Positions 31,469-40,983 of a stretch of DNA of 64,000 bases are shown one piece after another (within the stretch, counting starts at the first letter, position 1; each line of letters opens with the position of its first letter). Under the pieces are notes generated by a model. It worked only from the letters and a program-made list of their open reading frames with translations, made no database searches and was not told the DNA's origin. The position numbers and the translations under genes were made by a program. This DNA comes from CAYREX01 sp964423505 (GTDB taxonomy: Bacteria; Fermentibacterota; Fermentibacteria; Fermentibacterales; JCC-6): the NCBI GenBank assembly GCA_964423505.1, contig CAYREX010000015.1, forward strand, positions 1-64,000, given 5' to 3'.

Positions 31469-32198
31469 GAGGTTCGCCAGGGTGGAGGCTCAGCTGGGCC
31501 CGGAGGGGATGCTGAGGGTCAGGTCGGCCCGGGTGGTCGTAGCCGGCCTCGGCGGCGTGGGCGTCCACGCCGCCCTGGCACTGGCCAGGAGCGGCACGGG
31601 GCGTCTGGACCTCGTGGACTTCGACGACGTGACTGAGACCTCCCTGAACCGCAACCCGCTGGCCTGCCCCGGAGACGTGGGCTCCCCGAAGGTGGAGGTG
31701 GTCGCGCGGGAGCTGAGCCGCTGCTGCCCGGACACGGAGGTGACCGCCGTCGCCGCCTTCCTGGACGGGGAGACACTCCCCGGGATGCTGGAGCCCCATC
31801 CGGATGCGCTGGTGGACGCCATAGACAGCCTCGGTCCGAAGGTGACCCTGCTGGCAGGTTGCGCCGAACGTGGAGTACCCGTCTTCTCCAGCATGGGCGC
31901 CTCCGGCAGGAGCGACCCCTCGGCAATCCGGTGCGGCGAGCTGTACGGGACAAGGGTCTGTCCGCTGGCGAAGCAGGTCAGGAAGCTGCTGCGCAGGCGA
32001 GGGCTGGGCTCCGGGGTGCGCTGCGTCTGGTCGGAGGAGCCGGCCGGGCCGGTGCTCCCGCCCGACCCCGGGGAGATGGTGCTCCGACGCGGGAGGCCGC
32101 GCAACGTACTTCCGAGCACCATAGCCATGCCCGGCATATTCGGATACGCCCTGGCCCGGATGGTCCTGGAGCACCTCGCCGGGACAGAGAGAGAATGA
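31458..32198 (+). CDS. ThiF/TcdA-type E1-like ATP-dependent enzyme
   Basis: A 246-residue protein of the UBA/THIF fold. It has the nucleotide-binding loop (VVVAGLGGVGVHAALALARSG), the LVDFDDVTETSLNR motif, GSPKVEVVARELS, and VDAIDSLGPKVTLLAGCAERGVPVFSSMGA. This layout best fits TcdA (CsdL), which cyclises t6A37 in ANN-decoding tRNAs to ct6A. The alternative is a MoeB/ThiF adenylyltransferase; no Cys zinc pairs of MoeB are seen. The TTG start overlaps tatD; the 3' end is convergent with the tRNA-Sec gene a few bases away. Confidence 0.75.
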   Translation: MLPERFARVEAQLGPEGMLRVRSARVVVAGLGGVGVHAALALARSGTGRLDLVDFDDVTETSLNRNPLACPGDVGSPKVEVVARELSRCCPDTEVTAVAAFLDGETLPGMLEPHPDALVDAIDSLGPKVTLLAGCAERGVPVFSSMGASGRSDPSAIRCGELYGTRVCPLAKQVRKLLRRRGLGSGVRCVWSEEPAGPVLPPDPGEMVLRRGRPRNVLPSTIAMPGIFGYALARMVLEHLAGTERE

Positions 32199-32205
32199 GG
32201 GGGGC

Positions 32206-32302
32206 TGGCGGGAACGTGTGGGAATCGAACCCACCCAGGATGGTTCAAGCACCCAACGCCGGATTTGAAGTCCGGGAGGGACACCAGTCCCCTTCCGCTC
32301 CC
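32206..32302 (-). tRNA. selC: tRNA-Sec (anticodon UCA)
   Basis: Read on the minus strand: acceptor 5' strand GGGAGCGG pairs with the 3' strand ACGTTCCC (seven pairs including one G-U, with a mismatch at pair 8). A long D-stem closes a four-base loop (GGGAC-TGGT-GTCCC). The anticodon arm is CCGGA-CTTCAAA-TCCGG with anticodon TCA. A long variable arm follows (GGGTG...CATCC), then T-arm GTGGG-TTCGATT-CCCAC and encoded GCCA. The 97-base length, extended D-stem with short loop and long variable arm are the specific marks of selenocysteine tRNA and exclude tRNA-Ser or Leu. It reads UGA as Sec with SelB and a SECIS element. No selA, selB, selD or UGA-containing selenoprotein gene is visible in this window. 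Confidence 0.93.
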
Positions 32303-32356
32303 GCGGCAGGGGTTAGATTCTAACAAACGCTCTCTGCGTCAAGTGAGGTTCTGGCG

Positions 32357-34909
32357 CTACTCCCACCAGCAGACCAGGCCGGGCTCAACCCTGGGTCCCT
32401 CGCCGGGCCTGCCGGGCAGCACCCTCACCGTAACCCCGCGCTGGCCGGAGCTCTCGCAGGTTACCTGGCCGGCGAAGACCATGCCGTCGTCCCCGGTCCG
32501 GTCGTGGGTCAGCTCGACCGTGGTCCTCAGGGTGAGCCATCCGTCCGGCTCCACCCTGCCGTGCTGCACCTGGACCACCAGGTCGCCCGGGCCGAGGTCC
32601 GGGGCCCTGACCACCACCTCCACGGGGACGGAGTCGCCCACCCGGCACTCGTCGCCCTTCAGGCCGACCCTGACCCCGGCTATGCTGACGCCCTCCCACG
32701 CGGCCCTGACCCGCTCCATCCAGGCGGCGGTCTCCCTGGTGCCTGCGTAGTCGTCCTCGGTGAGCCTGGCGCTGCTCTCGAAGGCGGGTATGTAGAAGCG
32801 CTCGGCATACTCGGCGAGCATGCGGTTGCTGCTGAAAGCGGGGGCCACCGCTGCGATGGACGCCTTCATCTTGGCGACCCAGCCGGTTGGTATGTCGCCG
32901 CTGTCCCTGCTGTAGAAGAGGGGGACTATTTGGTCCTCCAGGAGGTTGTAGAGGATGCGCGACTCCAGCCTGTCCTGCAGCTCCGGGTCGTCGTATACCT
33001 CTCCGTCCCCTATGGACCAGCCTATGGCCGGCCTGTAGGCCTCCGCCCACCAGCCGTCGGGGACGCTGCAGTGCAGCACGCCGTTGAAGCAGGCCTTCAT
33101 GCCGCTTGTCCCGCATGCCTCCATGGGGGGCCTCGGTGTGTTCAGCCAGACGTCCACCCCCTGGACCATCCGCCGGGCCAGGTCCATCGAGTAGTCCTCC
33201 AGGTAGACGACCTTCCCGTAGACGTCGTCCCCGGTGCAGAGCTGCACTATCTCCCTTATGAGCTCCTTGCCCCTGTCGTCGTGGGGATGGGCCTTGCCGG
33301 CGAAGATGAACTGGACCGGCCTATCCGGGTCCGAGAGCAGGCGGAGCAGCCTCTCCTCGTCACGGAGGAGGAGGTTGCCGCGCTTGTAGGCGGCGAACCG
33401 CCTGGCGAACCCTATGGTGAGGGCGTCCGGGTCCAGCACCTGCGAGCCCTCGAAGGAGGGACCCAGGTAGCCCATCCGCTCCATCTGCTCCTCCCAGCGT
33501 ATCCTGGCCGCGGAGACGAGCTGTTGCCGCAGGCGGACATGCTCCAGCCAGAGCTCGGCGTCCGGTATCTGGGATACCTTCTCCCAGGACTTGCGGGTCG
33601 TCTTCGTGGAGGACCACCTGGGGCCGACGTATCTGCCGAGGAGCCTGGCCATCTCGCCGGCTATCCATGACTCGGGGTGTATCCCGTTGGTGACGTGCTC
33701 GATGGGAGAGTCCTCGCGGGGCAGCCTGGGCCAGACGCCCTTCCAGATGTCCCGGGAGACCTCTCCGTGAAGACGGCTGACACCGTTCCTGTAACGGGAG
33801 AAGCGGAGGGCGAAGACCGTCATGGAGAAGCTGCCCGTGCTGCCGAGCCGGCCGAAGGAGAGGAACTCCTCCATGGAGAGACCCATGTCCTCGATGGTCG
33901 GGCCGAGGTATCTGGCAATCAGCTCCGGCGAGAACTCCTCGTTCCCGGCCGGGACCGGTGTATGGGTGGTGAAGACGTTGCCTGCGGTGACCAGCTCCCG
34001 GGCCTCCGGGAAGGTTAGCCCCTCCGCCATGGCCTGCCTCATCCTCTCCACTATCAGGAAGCCGGAGTGGCCCTCGTTCAGGTGCCTGACGGCGGGCGTC
34101 ATGCCCATCGCGTCCAGCATGCGGAGGCCGCCTATGCCCAGGACCAGCTCCTGTCTTATGCGCATGTCCTTGTCGCCGCCGTAGAGCTGCCCGGTTATCT
34201 CCCTGTCGGTCGGGTCGTTCTCATCGAGATTGGTGTCCAGCATGAACAGCCTCGTCCTGCCAACCTGGACCTGCCAGGCGGCCACCTGCACCCGCCTTCC
34301 ACCCAGGGTCATCTCTACCCGGACCTGGTTGCCGTCGGGGCCGGCCACCGGCTCGACCGGCATGTTGGAGTAGTCGTTTATGAAGTAGCGCTCCCTCTGC
34401 CAGCCGTCGCTCCCCAGGTACTGGGCGAAGTAGCCGTTCCGGTAGAGCAGGGTGACCCCGACCATGGGCAGGCCCAGCTCGCTCGCGCTCTTCATCGTGT
34501 CGCCGGCGAGGACGCCCAGGCCGCCGGAGTAGACCGGTATGCTCTCGTGGAGACCTATCTCGGCTATGAAGGTGGCCACCAGCAGGTCTCTGCAGCCGTT
34601 GCCGCGGCGCTCCGCCAGGGCGTCGAACCAGGTGCTCCGGTCCAGGTAGTCGCGGAGCCTCTCCGATTCCTCGCGGAGATGCGAGATGAAGACGTCGTCT
34701 TCCGCCAGCTCCCGAAGCCTCTCCTGGTCCACGCGGCCCAGGAGCAGGACCGGGTTGTGGTGGGTTCGCTCCCATAGGTCTGAGTCCATCCAGCGGAAGA
34801 GCTCCACCGCCTCCGGGTTCCAGGTCCACCAGGTGTTGTAGGCGATTCGCCTCAGCTCGTCCAGCTCCTCGGGTATCCTCGGCACGACCCTGAAAGTCCT
34901 GGTCCTCAT
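32357..34909 (-). CDS. glgP: Alpha-glucan phosphorylase
   Basis: An 850-residue enzyme releasing glucose-1-phosphate from glycogen or maltodextrin. It is the 'alpha-glucan family phosphorylase' subtype with an N-terminal extension (IAYNTWWTWNPEAVELFRWMD). Phosphorylase marks: YSGGLGVLAGDT, EGHSGFLIVERMRQ, VFTTHTPVPAGNEEF, NGIHPESW, FAGKAHPHDDRGKELI and the PLP-lysine motif EACGTSGMKACFNG (about residue 600). The start ATG 34909 is preceded by GGAGGAACG. The C-terminal ~120 residues form an Ig-like domain (VGLKGDECRVGDSVPVEVVV), as in this subtype. It is divergent from the C25 peptidase gene. Confidence 0.93.
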   Translation of the reverse strand: MRTRTFRVVPRIPEELDELRRIAYNTWWTWNPEAVELFRWMDSDLWERTHHNPVLLLGRVDQERLRELAEDDVFISHLREESERLRDYLDRSTWFDALAERRGNGCRDLLVATFIAEIGLHESIPVYSGGLGVLAGDTMKSASELGLPMVGVTLLYRNGYFAQYLGSDGWQRERYFINDYSNMPVEPVAGPDGNQVRVEMTLGGRRVQVAAWQVQVGRTRLFMLDTNLDENDPTDREITGQLYGGDKDMRIRQELVLGIGGLRMLDAMGMTPAVRHLNEGHSGFLIVERMRQAMAEGLTFPEARELVTAGNVFTTHTPVPAGNEEFSPELIARYLGPTIEDMGLSMEEFLSFGRLGSTGSFSMTVFALRFSRYRNGVSRLHGEVSRDIWKGVWPRLPREDSPIEHVTNGIHPESWIAGEMARLLGRYVGPRWSSTKTTRKSWEKVSQIPDAELWLEHVRLRQQLVSAARIRWEEQMERMGYLGPSFEGSQVLDPDALTIGFARRFAAYKRGNLLLRDEERLLRLLSDPDRPVQFIFAGKAHPHDDRGKELIREIVQLCTGDDVYGKVVYLEDYSMDLARRMVQGVDVWLNTPRPPMEACGTSGMKACFNGVLHCSVPDGWWAEAYRPAIGWSIGDGEVYDDPELQDRLESRILYNLLEDQIVPLFYSRDSGDIPTGWVAKMKASIAAVAPAFSSNRMLAEYAERFYIPAFESSARLTEDDYAGTRETAAWMERVRAAWEGVSIAGVRVGLKGDECRVGDSVPVEVVVRAPDLGPGDLVVQVQHGRVEPDGWLTLRTTVELTHDRTGDDGMVFAGQVTCESSGQRGVTVRVLPGRPGEGPRVEPGLVCWWE

Positions 34910-35027
34910 TCGTTCCTCCCGGGATGATGGGCGCGGGGCCCCGCGCCTCCTGGACGCCGTGCGGAACCGTCCGACACGCATGGTAATATATTCCCTGTGG
35001 GAATGCCACCGGAGAGAGGGGGATACC

Positions 35028-37088
35028 CTGGGCAATCTCAGTGCCGGAATGACGGCTGCAGTAACGTTCGCTCTGCTCGCTCCCGAGGCGCTCGCCGGCT
35101 CGACAACCTTCGAGGTCCTCCTCGACCCGGAGGCGGTCGTTCTGGAGGCGACCCCCATGGGCCGAACCCGGGTGAGCCTCCCGGGGGCGGAGCCTGCAGG
35201 CGCTCCGGGAGAGCCGCTGCTCCCCTCCATGCCCGTCACGGTACCGCTGCCCCGCGGGGCCCGTGAAGTGGAGGTCACGGTCGAGCCCTCCGGCCGCGTG
35301 CTGCTGGCCCGTTCCGGCCTGACGATAACCCCGGCCCGGGAGCTCCTGCCCCTGCTGCCGGGACTCCGACGGGCGGCGCTCCTGCCCGACCCGGCCGTCT
35401 ACGGCTCCGCATCCGCATGGCCGGAGAGCATCGCCGGAGAGCCCCGTGTAGGCAGCCTTGCCGGCTTCCCGGTGGCCTCGGTTATGGTCACCCCCTGGCG
35501 CTACGTCCCCTCCGAGGGGAGCCTGGAGCTGATCACCGGCATCAGCGTGACCCTCACCTGGGACGAGGGCGCCGCGTCACCCCTTACCGGGCCCCAGAGG
35601 GAGGTCGCCATGGAGAGGCTGTCCGCGCTGGCCACCCACTGGCCGGAAAAGCCGCGGTCCGAGTCCCTCGGGCACGGTGGGGCCTCGGAGTACCTGGTCG
35701 TCTGCGACAGCGCCCACGCCGGACTGATGCAGCCGCTCGCCGACCTGCGGCGCTCCTCCGGCATGGGGGTGGAGGTCGCGACTGTAGAGGACGCCCTCTC
35801 CGCCTACCCGGCCGGGAGCCCGGCCGAATCGGTCCGTGAGTTGATAAGGGACAGGTACCTGACAGCGGGCACGGTGTACGTGCTGCTGGCCGGGGACGAG
35901 ACCCTGGTGCCGGCTCTGGAGGTCTACACCGAGTGCGAGGGCTTCCTGGACGAGGCGCCGGTGGACCTCTACTACTCCGACCTGGACGGCGACTGGGACG
36001 CCAGCGGCGACGGGATTCCGGGTCAGCCGGATGACAGCCTCGACCTCTACTCCGACGTGGTGGTGGGCAGGCTGCTCTTCGCCACGGAGGCGGAGGCCGA
36101 GCTCCTGGTCTCCCGGTCGGTCGACTACCAGGTCTCTCCACCCTCCGGCGACTGGTCCAGAAGGGCGGTCCTCTGCGGGGCGGTGCTCTTCGAGGAGCTG
36201 GGCTACGTGGGCGCACGGGGCTGCGACTCTCTGGACGCCTACCTGCCGGCCACCTGGGACGTCACCAAGGCCTACGAGGTCCCGGGGGGAGACTACATCG
36301 ACACCCACATCCCGGTCATCAACTCGGGGACCGGATGGACCCATTACGCCGGGCACGGGAACGAGCGGGGCATCTACTGGTCAGACCAGGGCAGGGGCAT
36401 GATGACGAGCTGGATGGCCGACACCCTGGAGAACGGTCCCCGGCGGGGGATCCACACCAGCATAGCCTGCCATCCGGGAGACTACCCGGAGGGGGAGAGC
36501 TGCGCCGAGGCCCTCCTGAAGGCCCCTGACGGCGGCGCCGTCTCGGTCTTCTTCAACACCAGCTACGGCTGGGAGGGGCACTGGCCGGAGCTGGGCGCCA
36601 GCGAGATGATGTGCGCCTACATGGCCCGGCGGGTCTTCTCCGACCACGACCCGACGGTCGGCCTGGCCTTCGCCACCGCCAAGGACATGCGGGTGCCATG
36701 GATAGAGGGCGAGTACGACAGGAACCTCCAGTCGATCCTCTCCTGGACAGCCTTCACCGACCCTGCTCTCCATCTGCTCTCCGTCCCGGAGAACAACCCG
36801 GTGCCGCCAGTGCCGCTCGCGATGTCCGCGCCCTGGCCGAACCCGGCAACCAGGGACGCCCCGGTGGCGGTCATGGTCGACTACCTGGGCGGGGGCAGCG
36901 GCCCCACGGAGGTCAGCGTACACGACATGGCCGGACGGCTCGTCTGGAGCACGAGCGTGAGCGCGCCAGGCCGGGTTGCATGGGAGGGCACAGGTCCCGG
37001 CGGGAGGCGTGTCCCCGCCGGCGTCTACATCATCACCGCCCGCAGGGGCTACACCCACCGCAGCCGCCTGTTCACTATCCTCGATTAA
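35028..37088 (+). CDS. C25-family (gingipain-type) cysteine peptidase with sorting domain
   Basis: About 686 residues. The N-terminal part is a gingipain-propeptide-like domain (VVLEATPMGRTRVSLPG, PLLPSMPVTVPLP). The peptidase domain begins at YLVVCDSAHAGLMQPLADLRRSSG and contains VYVLLAGDETLVPAL, DLYYSDLDGDWD, the catalytic His in THYAGHGNERG (~residue 440) and the catalytic Cys in SIACHPGDY (~480). A sorting tag closes the protein (APWPNPATRDAPVAVM, VSVHDMAGRLVW, VPAGVYIITARRG). It should be an exported, probably surface-exposed endopeptidase. Start: CTG 35028 preceded by GGGGGATACC, the same context as the ATG at 24094; ATG 35049 is the alternative. Confidence 0.82.
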   Translation: MGNLSAGMTAAVTFALLAPEALAGSTTFEVLLDPEAVVLEATPMGRTRVSLPGAEPAGAPGEPLLPSMPVTVPLPRGAREVEVTVEPSGRVLLARSGLTITPARELLPLLPGLRRAALLPDPAVYGSASAWPESIAGEPRVGSLAGFPVASVMVTPWRYVPSEGSLELITGISVTLTWDEGAASPLTGPQREVAMERLSALATHWPEKPRSESLGHGGASEYLVVCDSAHAGLMQPLADLRRSSGMGVEVATVEDALSAYPAGSPAESVRELIRDRYLTAGTVYVLLAGDETLVPALEVYTECEGFLDEAPVDLYYSDLDGDWDASGDGIPGQPDDSLDLYSDVVVGRLLFATEAEAELLVSRSVDYQVSPPSGDWSRRAVLCGAVLFEELGYVGARGCDSLDAYLPATWDVTKAYEVPGGDYIDTHIPVINSGTGWTHYAGHGNERGIYWSDQGRGMMTSWMADTLENGPRRGIHTSIACHPGDYPEGESCAEALLKAPDGGAVSVFFNTSYGWEGHWPELGASEMMCAYMARRVFSDHDPTVGLAFATAKDMRVPWIEGEYDRNLQSILSWTAFTDPALHLLSVPENNPVPPVPLAMSAPWPNPATRDAPVAVMVDYLGGGSGPTEVSVHDMAGRLVWSTSVSAPGRVAWEGTGPGGRRVPAGVYIITARRGYTHRSRLFTILD

Positions 37089-37198
37089 ACCCGTACCGCT
37101 TATGCTTTAACTCAAATTCGCGCATAGCGTGTGCTTGGGTGGACGATTCTTCCTATGGATATTCGCCTGCTCTTCATAAAGTGGTAAGCGGTACGGGT
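37089..37198. repeat. 110-bp inverted-repeat element (MITE-like)
   Basis: Perfect 14-base terminal inverted repeats ACCCGTACCGCTTA (37089-37102) and its complement (37185-37198) flank an AT-rich interior of 82 bases. Just inside both ends CTTTA is repeated in inverted sense, extending the arms imperfectly. It begins one base after the C25 peptidase stop. There is no coding content. It is either a small non-autonomous element or a large terminator-type stem; its low GC content compared with both neighbours favours an inserted element. Confidence 0.6.
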
Positions 37199-37290
37199 GG
37201 TTACGGGTGGTTGGCTCGCGGAATAGGGGTCGGGGCGGGCGTGTATCAGGACCGGAGAGGCGGAAGGGCCATACAACCGAGGAGGAAGAG

Positions 37291-39759
37291 ATGAGAGCGA
37301 AGCTGATGGTCACGGTCCTGGTCCTGGCGGTCGCGGTAGCGGCGCTCGGCCAGGCGGCGACTGAAGAGAGGGAGATCACCTCCGGCCGCATGTCGGTCGT
37401 GGGCGAGGAGGGTGTCTTGGGCGACCTGCCCCTGGAGCACACCGACGTCGAGATAGACGTCAGCGGGAACCTCCAGCGGGCTACCGTGCGCCAGGTCTAC
37501 GGCAACCCCTACGACGAGGTAATCGAGGCGGTCTACGTATTCCCCCTCCCGCAGAGCGGCGCGGTGGACCGGATGGACATGTGGATAGGCGACAGGCTCG
37601 TCCACGGCGAGATACACGAGCGCTCCCTCGCCAGGGAGATATACGAGGAGGCCATCAGCTCCGGTCAGACGGCCAGCCTGCTGGAGCAGGAGAGGCCGAA
37701 CATCTTCACCCAGAGCGTGGGCAACATCCTCCCGGGAGACAGCATAGTCATCGAGATAAGCTACGTGGCCCCGGTGGAGTACGACGACGGGCAGTACGAG
37801 CTGGTCTTCCCGATGGTCGTGGGGCCCCGCTTCATGCCCCCTGGCGGACACGAGGCGGAGGTCTTCGGAGGCGACACCATCATGACGTCCGTCCCCGACG
37901 CCGGGAGGATAACACCACCGGTGGTCCCCGAGGGCACCAGGAGCGGCTACGACATCGACCTCTCCGTGAGGCTCCGCACCGGTGTTCCGGTCAGGGACAT
38001 GGAGGTGCTGAACCACGACGTGGACATCGACCTGGACTGGGACGGCACCGTGAACGTGGCCCTGGAGAACGACGACGAGATACCCAACCGCGACTTCGTC
38101 CTCCGGTACCGCACCGCGGGCGACGAGATAGAGAGCGGCGTCCTCGCCCACAACGGCAGGCTGGGCGGGCACTTCATGCTCATCCTCCAGCCGGACGCGG
38201 ACGTGCCGGTTGACGAGATAACCCCGAAGGAGCTCTTCTTCGTCGTCGACTGCTCCGGCTCCATGAGCGGCCAGCCAATGGAGGTGGCCAAGGAGACGGT
38301 AAGGCAGTTCGTCGCCGGCATGAACCCTCACGACACCTTCCAGATAATGCGTTTCTCCGAGACCGCCAGCAGCATGTCCCGCGAGCCGCTGCCCAACACC
38401 GAGGAGAACGTGGAGCAGGGCATCCGGTACATCAACGCCATGAGCGGCGGTGGTGGAACCATGATGATAGAGGGCGTCCGGGCGGCCATTGGCTACCCGG
38501 AGGACCCGGAGCGGATGCGCTTCGTCATCTTCCTGACCGACGGCTTCATTGGCAACGAGGCGGAGATTCTGGGCGAGCTACAGAGAACTCTCGGCGAGAG
38601 GACCAGGCTCTTCAGCATCGGCGTCGGCTCATCCCCCAACCGCTACCTCATCGAGGGTCTGGCGGAGGAGGGCCGTGGCCACGCCTACTACGTCGGTCTC
38701 AACGAGGAGCCGGACGTCGCGGTGGGCAGCATCTACGAGAAGATAAACAACCCCTACCTGGTAGGCATCGACATCGACTGGGGCGACCTGCAGGTGACCG
38801 ACGTGTACCCCTCCCGCATACCGGACCTCTTCGCCGGGCAGCCGCTGGTGATATCCGGCAGGTACGAGGGCGGCGGGACCGACGAGATAACCGTCTCCGG
38901 CTCCATAGCCGGCCGGAGCTGGAGCCAGTCGATGAACGTCACCCTGCCGGAGGAGGAGCCCGACCACGACGTGGTGGCCACCCTCTGGGCGCGCAGGAAG
39001 ATACACGACCTGAGCAGGCAGCTCTACGACGAGTGGGGCTACGTGCAGAACGACCCGGTGATAGTGAACGAGATCACCGACACGGCGCTGGACTACCAGA
39101 TAATGAGCCAGTACACATCGTTCGTCGCCGTCTCCGAGGAGGTCAGGACCGACCCGGACGGCAACCCGATAACCGTCGATGTCCCGGTGAACATGCCGGA
39201 GGGCGTCTCCTACGAGGGCGTCTTCGGCAGCTCCGGCGAGGACCGCGGTGCGTCACTCGCCTACACCACCGCCAACAGGAGCATGGGCATGGGTGGCGGT
39301 GCCGCCCAGCCGGTTGCGCCGGCTCCGGGCTCCGGCGTGATGCCCCTGATGGAGGCCGAGGAGAGCATCGACGACGACTTCCTTTACGACGGCACCGGCA
39401 CCGAGTGGACGCCGGACTACTACGGACAGGTCTCGATGGTCTCCGTCACGCCTACCCTTGGCATGCTCCCCTCGGAGGCCAGGGGTGCCGTCAGGGAGAT
39501 TATGGACCAGCTACAGGAGGTCTACGACTCCTACGTGGAGGACATCGAGGAGGCTGACGACTGGCCTGTGGGTACGTACACTTTCGCCGTGACCGTGGAC
39601 GACACCGGCTCGGTCACGTCCGTGACCGTGGTCGACAGCGCGCTCGACCGGGAGCTCGCCGCCGAAATGGAGGCGGTGCTGGAGGGCCTCTCCCTCCCGG
39701 CCCCGCCCGACGGCGGCGGGACCATGAACGTCCGGATAGGGCTGCAGAAGCTCTACTAG
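37291..39759 (+). CDS. Exported VIT/VWA-domain protein with TonB-like C-terminal domain
   Basis: An 822-residue protein; ATG 37291 follows GAGGAGGAAG. After the signal peptide (VTVLVLAVAVAALGQA) comes a VIT domain (LEHTDVEIDVSGNLQRATVRQVYGNPYDEVIEAVYVFPLP, HERSLAREIYEEA). Next is a VWA domain with a full MIDAS: VVDCSGSMSG (DxSxS-type, Cys replacing the first Ser), a mid-domain Thr near SGGGGTMM, and FLTDGFIGNE. A linker rich in Gly, Met and Ala leads to a TonB/AgmX-like C-terminal domain (FAVTVDDTGSVTSVTVVDSALD). Inter-alpha-trypsin-inhibitor-like bacterial proteins of this kind bind ligands outside the cytoplasm; the partner is unknown. A strong terminator follows. Confidence 0.85.
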   Translation: MRAKLMVTVLVLAVAVAALGQAATEEREITSGRMSVVGEEGVLGDLPLEHTDVEIDVSGNLQRATVRQVYGNPYDEVIEAVYVFPLPQSGAVDRMDMWIGDRLVHGEIHERSLAREIYEEAISSGQTASLLEQERPNIFTQSVGNILPGDSIVIEISYVAPVEYDDGQYELVFPMVVGPRFMPPGGHEAEVFGGDTIMTSVPDAGRITPPVVPEGTRSGYDIDLSVRLRTGVPVRDMEVLNHDVDIDLDWDGTVNVALENDDEIPNRDFVLRYRTAGDEIESGVLAHNGRLGGHFMLILQPDADVPVDEITPKELFFVVDCSGSMSGQPMEVAKETVRQFVAGMNPHDTFQIMRFSETASSMSREPLPNTEENVEQGIRYINAMSGGGGTMMIEGVRAAIGYPEDPERMRFVIFLTDGFIGNEAEILGELQRTLGERTRLFSIGVGSSPNRYLIEGLAEEGRGHAYYVGLNEEPDVAVGSIYEKINNPYLVGIDIDWGDLQVTDVYPSRIPDLFAGQPLVISGRYEGGGTDEITVSGSIAGRSWSQSMNVTLPEEEPDHDVVATLWARRKIHDLSRQLYDEWGYVQNDPVIVNEITDTALDYQIMSQYTSFVAVSEEVRTDPDGNPITVDVPVNMPEGVSYEGVFGSSGEDRGASLAYTTANRSMGMGGGAAQPVAPAPGSGVMPLMEAEESIDDDFLYDGTGTEWTPDYYGQVSMVSVTPTLGMLPSEARGAVREIMDQLQEVYDSYVEDIEEADDWPVGTYTFAVTVDDTGSVTSVTVVDSALDRELAAEMEAVLEGLSLPAPPDGGGTMNVRIGLQKLY

Positions 39760-39779
39760 CAGCAGCCGGGGAAACGGCA

Positions 39780-39801
39780 GGGGGCGGGAAGACCCGCCCC
39801 C
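39780..39801 (+). terminator. Hairpin terminator after the VIT/VWA gene
   Basis: GGGGGCGGG, loop AAGA, CCCGCCCCC, followed by TCCTCCTTAT, 20 bases past the stop codon. A nine-pair GC stem with a pyrimidine tail fits intrinsic termination. Confidence 0.75.
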
Positions 39802-39890
39802 TCCTCCTTATCCGGCTCTCCGCGAGATTGCCTTGTCTCCCTCCGGGCCGTAGGATGCCCCCCTGACGGAGAGGGGGCGCCGGTCTGTCC

Positions 39891-40904
39891 ATGGAAGTCT
39901 TCCTTACCGGGCTCTGGGAGTCTCTGGACGTCATCGGCAGGATGGCGCTCCTGGTGATCGCCGGCTACGTCATGGTGAGGCGGGGATGGCTCCGCCGGGA
40001 GACCCTCACCGACCTGACGCGGCTGCTCATCGACCTCGTCATCCCCGCCACCTTCATCCTCGCCATGACCCGCTCCTTCTCTCCCGACCTGCTGGAGCAG
40101 GCCGGGGTCCTCGCGCTGGTCTCGCTCGGCTGGATACTGCTCTCGTGGCTGGTCGGGACGGGGCTCTACCGGGCTCTGCCAGGGGAATCGCGCTCCCGGG
40201 ACCGGTCGGTAACTGCCATGATGATGATATCCAACAGCCTCTACCTGCCCCTGCCGGTGATACTGGCAGTCGCCCCGGAGTCCCTCGGGGACCGGGCGGT
40301 GGTGTACATCTCCATCATCTCGCTGCCCTCCATGGTCATCATGTGGACGCTCGGCGTGAGGCTGCTGGCGGGGAAGGGGGGGGGAGAGGTAGACGGGAGT
40401 GGCGGCGGGAGAATCCTGAACGCCCCCATCGTCTCCCTGGCGGCGGGTATCCTCCTGAGCCTGATACCGGGCGTCCGGGAGACCGCGCGGGGCGAGCCGG
40501 GCGGATTCGCCCCGCTGGGAACGCTCTTCTCCGGGATGGAGCTGGTCAGCGCGCTGCTGTCGCCGCTGGCCATGATGATACTGGGCGGGCTCATAGCTTC
40601 CGGTCGGGGCGGCGGACGGGTCCCCCTGCGTTACCTAGTGCCCCTCGCCGCCGTGCGCCTGCTGCTGATCCCGGCCGGGGTCTACCTGTTAATCCGGTCC
40701 GGGCTGACCGGCGTCTCGGGGCTGGCCGCCACCGTCCTCCTTCTGGTGGCCGCCGCTCCTCCGGCGACCAACCACGCCCTCATAGCCAGGAGGTACGGCG
40801 GGGAGTGGGAGCTGGTGGCCAGGCTGCAGCTCCTGCTGCACCTGCTCGCGCTGGTGACGCTCCCCCTCTGGCTCAGCGCCGGGCTGGCCTTCATGGGCGG
40901 CTGA
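39891..40904 (+). CDS. AEC-family (auxin efflux carrier-like) transporter
   Basis: A 337-residue membrane protein with ten predicted helices. Family marks: LVIAGYVMVRRGWLRRETLTDLTRLLIDLVIPATFILAMTRSF at the N-terminus, MMMISNSLYLPLPVILAVAP (helix 4 Asn-Ser motif), and a second half repeat with NAPIVSLAAGILLSLIP and LLVAAAPPATNHALIARRYGG. AEC proteins export small organic anions; the substrate is unknown. ATG 39891 is preceded by a weak site. The gene stands alone between two convergent units. Confidence 0.85.
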   Translation: MEVFLTGLWESLDVIGRMALLVIAGYVMVRRGWLRRETLTDLTRLLIDLVIPATFILAMTRSFSPDLLEQAGVLALVSLGWILLSWLVGTGLYRALPGESRSRDRSVTAMMMISNSLYLPLPVILAVAPESLGDRAVVYISIISLPSMVIMWTLGVRLLAGKGGGEVDGSGGGRILNAPIVSLAAGILLSLIPGVRETARGEPGGFAPLGTLFSGMELVSALLSPLAMMILGGLIASGRGGGRVPLRYLVPLAAVRLLLIPAGVYLLIRSGLTGVSGLAATVLLLVAAAPPATNHALIARRYGGEWELVARLQLLLHLLALVTLPLWLSAGLAFMGG

Positions 40905-40983
40905 GGGCGGCTGAGCTGCCGCTCCGTCTCCGCCAGCTCGCAGGTACTCCGGACCCTCAACCCGGGCTCCCCATCCGGTGTGC

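Noticed and set aside
31458..32198. ThiF-like gene as MoeB
   Set aside because: No CxxC zinc pairs or rhodanese domain; the layout fits TcdA better, although the exact substrate remains unproven.
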